From Sphingobium sp. AP50 (GTDB taxonomy: Bacteria; Pseudomonadota; Alphaproteobacteria; Sphingomonadales; Sphingomonadaceae), in the NCBI RefSeq assembly GCF_900109095.1, contig NZ_FNYZ01000007.1:124001-188000 (forward strand): DNA of 64,000 nt. Direction: 5' to 3'. Under the pieces are notes generated by a model. It was not told the DNA's origin and ran no database searches. It was given only the letters and a program-made list of their open reading frames with translations. Made by a program: the position numbers and the translations under genes. Every line of letters starts with the position of its first letter. The stretch's first letter is position 1. Shown here in pieces: positions 63,132-64,000 of this stretch.

Positions 63132-64000
63132 TTAATCGCTGTCTGCCGAAGCAGAGCTCACACCCAGCTCCGCCAAAATGCTCTCCGTCGCCCACCCAAT
63201 CGGTTGGGCAAAACCACCTACTGGCGCATATTTCTCGTCGAAACCTATGGTAGGACGGATGGTGACCGTTCGCCCTTCAACCGGATGATCCTCCTCTCCA
63301 AGCAGGCCCACCGCCGTCAGATGCGGATCACGGACAAGTTGCTCGAGCGTATTGCAAGGCTGCGATGCAATGTCGGCGCGCTGAAACAGCGCCAGCCATT
63401 CGTCGGTGGTGCGCTCAGTCAGCGGCGCTCCGCGTACCTCAAACCAGGCATCATTATTCTTGGCCCGAGCACCCACTGTCGCAAACCGCGGATCCTGGAC
63501 AAGCGCTTCTCGGCCGGTCGCTTCCAAGAATGCGCGAACCTGCTTATCGGTATTGACTGTGAAGGAAATCCAGCCGTCCTTTGTCTGCGTCGGGCGATTG
63601 TTGGGCGTCAGCAAGCGGCGGTCTCCTGCCCGACCTACCGGCGGATCGAAACTATGTTGCGCAAGATGTTCCTGCAACACAAAAGCCGCCATGGTTTCGA
63701 ACATGGGAACCTCGATGCTACGCCCCAACCCGGTGGCACGCCATTCTACGATCGCAGCAAGAATGGCACCCGCGGCGATTTCCCCCACGATGTGATCGCA
63801 GATCAGCATCGGAACATAAGCAGGCGCACCGTCCCGCTCCAGCGTCAGACCGGTAACGCCCGAAGCGGCCTGGATGACGCTGTCATAGGTCGGCCGCCCC
63901 GAATAAGGACCGTCGGTCCCGTACCCTGTAATAAGGCAGTAAATCTTGCCTGGATTGGCATCGCGTATCGTCTGGGCATCCAATCCCAATTTCTCAAGCG
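63132..64000 (-). CDS. CaiB/BaiF family III CoA-transferase (5' end beyond window)
   Basis: The C-terminal 285 or more residues of a family III CoA-transferase. KIYCLITGYGTDGPYSGRPTYD and EVPMFETMAAFVLQEHL are family segments, with NNRPTQTKDGWISFTVNTDKQ and QPCNTLEQLVRDPHL further on. The frame remains open to the window edge (LEK before the first shown TTG), so the start lies outside. It transfers CoA to a carboxylic acid; which acid is unknown. Stop codon TAA at 63132. Confidence 0.88.
   Translation of the reverse strand, partial: LEKLGLDAQTIRDANPGKIYCLITGYGTDGPYSGRPTYDSVIQAASGVTGLTLERDGAPAYVPMLICDHIVGEIAAGAILAAIVEWRATGLGRSIEVPMFETMAAFVLQEHLAQHSFDPPVGRAGDRRLLTPNNRPTQTKDGWISFTVNTDKQVRAFLEATGREALVQDPRFATVGARAKNNDAWFEVRGAPLTERTTDEWLALFQRADIASQPCNTLEQLVRDPHLTAVGLLGEEDHPVEGRTVTIRPTIGFDEKYAPVGGFAQPIGWATESILAELGVSSASADSD

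Noticed and set aside
1-64000. CRISPR arrays, tRNA or rRNA genes
   Set aside because: No regular repeat-spacer pattern or RNA signature seen while reading both strands.

Overview
The window reads as an accessory catabolic region of an alphaproteobacterium, most likely a sphingomonad (Novosphingobium/Sphingobium/Sphingomonas type). This is inferred from three large TonB-dependent receptors placed inside catabolic operons, many Rieske, VOC, cupin, SDR and alpha/beta-hydrolase genes, and FCD-GntR, IclR and LysR regulators. No housekeeping, RNA, CRISPR or phage genes were seen. No database search was possible; all calls come from motifs and remembered family features.

Layout. (A) 1-14.8 kb: a dense catabolic block whose substrate I cannot name. 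It has two paralogous C-C/ester hydrolases of the dihydroxypseudooxynicotine-hydrolase type, a PF04199 cyclase-type hydrolase, cupin, EthD and FAH-family proteins, a HisD-like alcohol dehydrogenase, an HSL esterase, two SDR/epimerase proteins, VOC proteins, an ABM-like monooxygenase, a class-A flavoprotein monooxygenase and a LysR regulator. A decayed SDR pseudogene (2.3-3.0 kb) and an IS66 remnant (14.9-15.3 kb) interrupt or end it. (B) 15.7-22.8 kb, minus strand: GntR regulator, TonB receptor, MFS transporter, VanA-like Rieske oxygenase, GlcG/HbpS-like protein and amidohydrolase, with start/stop overlaps and a direct repeat in front of the receptor gene.

(C) 23.1-34.2 kb: a complete benzoate-to-acetyl-CoA/succinyl-CoA operon in the order catB-catC-catA-benA-benB-benD-pcaI-pcaJ-ferredoxin-pcaD-pcaF-ferredoxin reductase. 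It is divergent from a BenM/CatM-type LysR gene, and a textbook ATAC-N7-GTAT operator lies between them. The usual fused BenC reductase is replaced by a separate adrenodoxin-type ferredoxin and a two-dinucleotide-domain FAD reductase. A 954-bp IS5-family element has landed exactly in the stop codon of the LysR gene without changing its protein.

(D) 35.5-60.7 kb: secreted tannase/feruloyl-esterase-family enzymes (two), a secreted GH3 beta-glucosidase, a secreted alpha/beta hydrolase, two TonB receptors and two MFS-type importers. With them are an aryl-alcohol dehydrogenase, an aryl-aldehyde dehydrogenase, a salicylate 5-hydroxylase-like oxygenase (large and small subunits), and the gentisate ring-cleavage genes (gentisate dioxygenase, fumarylpyruvate hydrolase, glutathione-type maleylpyruvate isomerase). 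Together these could take aromatic beta-glucosides and esters to salicyl alcohol, salicylaldehyde, salicylate, gentisate and then fumarate plus pyruvate. With block C handling benzoate and catechol, the set matches the parts of Salicaceae phenolic glycosides (salicin, populin/tremuloidin, salicortin/tremulacin). A salicinoid-degradation island is my main hypothesis for the window; it is an inference. (E) 61-64 kb: IclR regulator, VOC protein and the start-truncated end of a CaiB/BaiF CoA-transferase that runs off the window.
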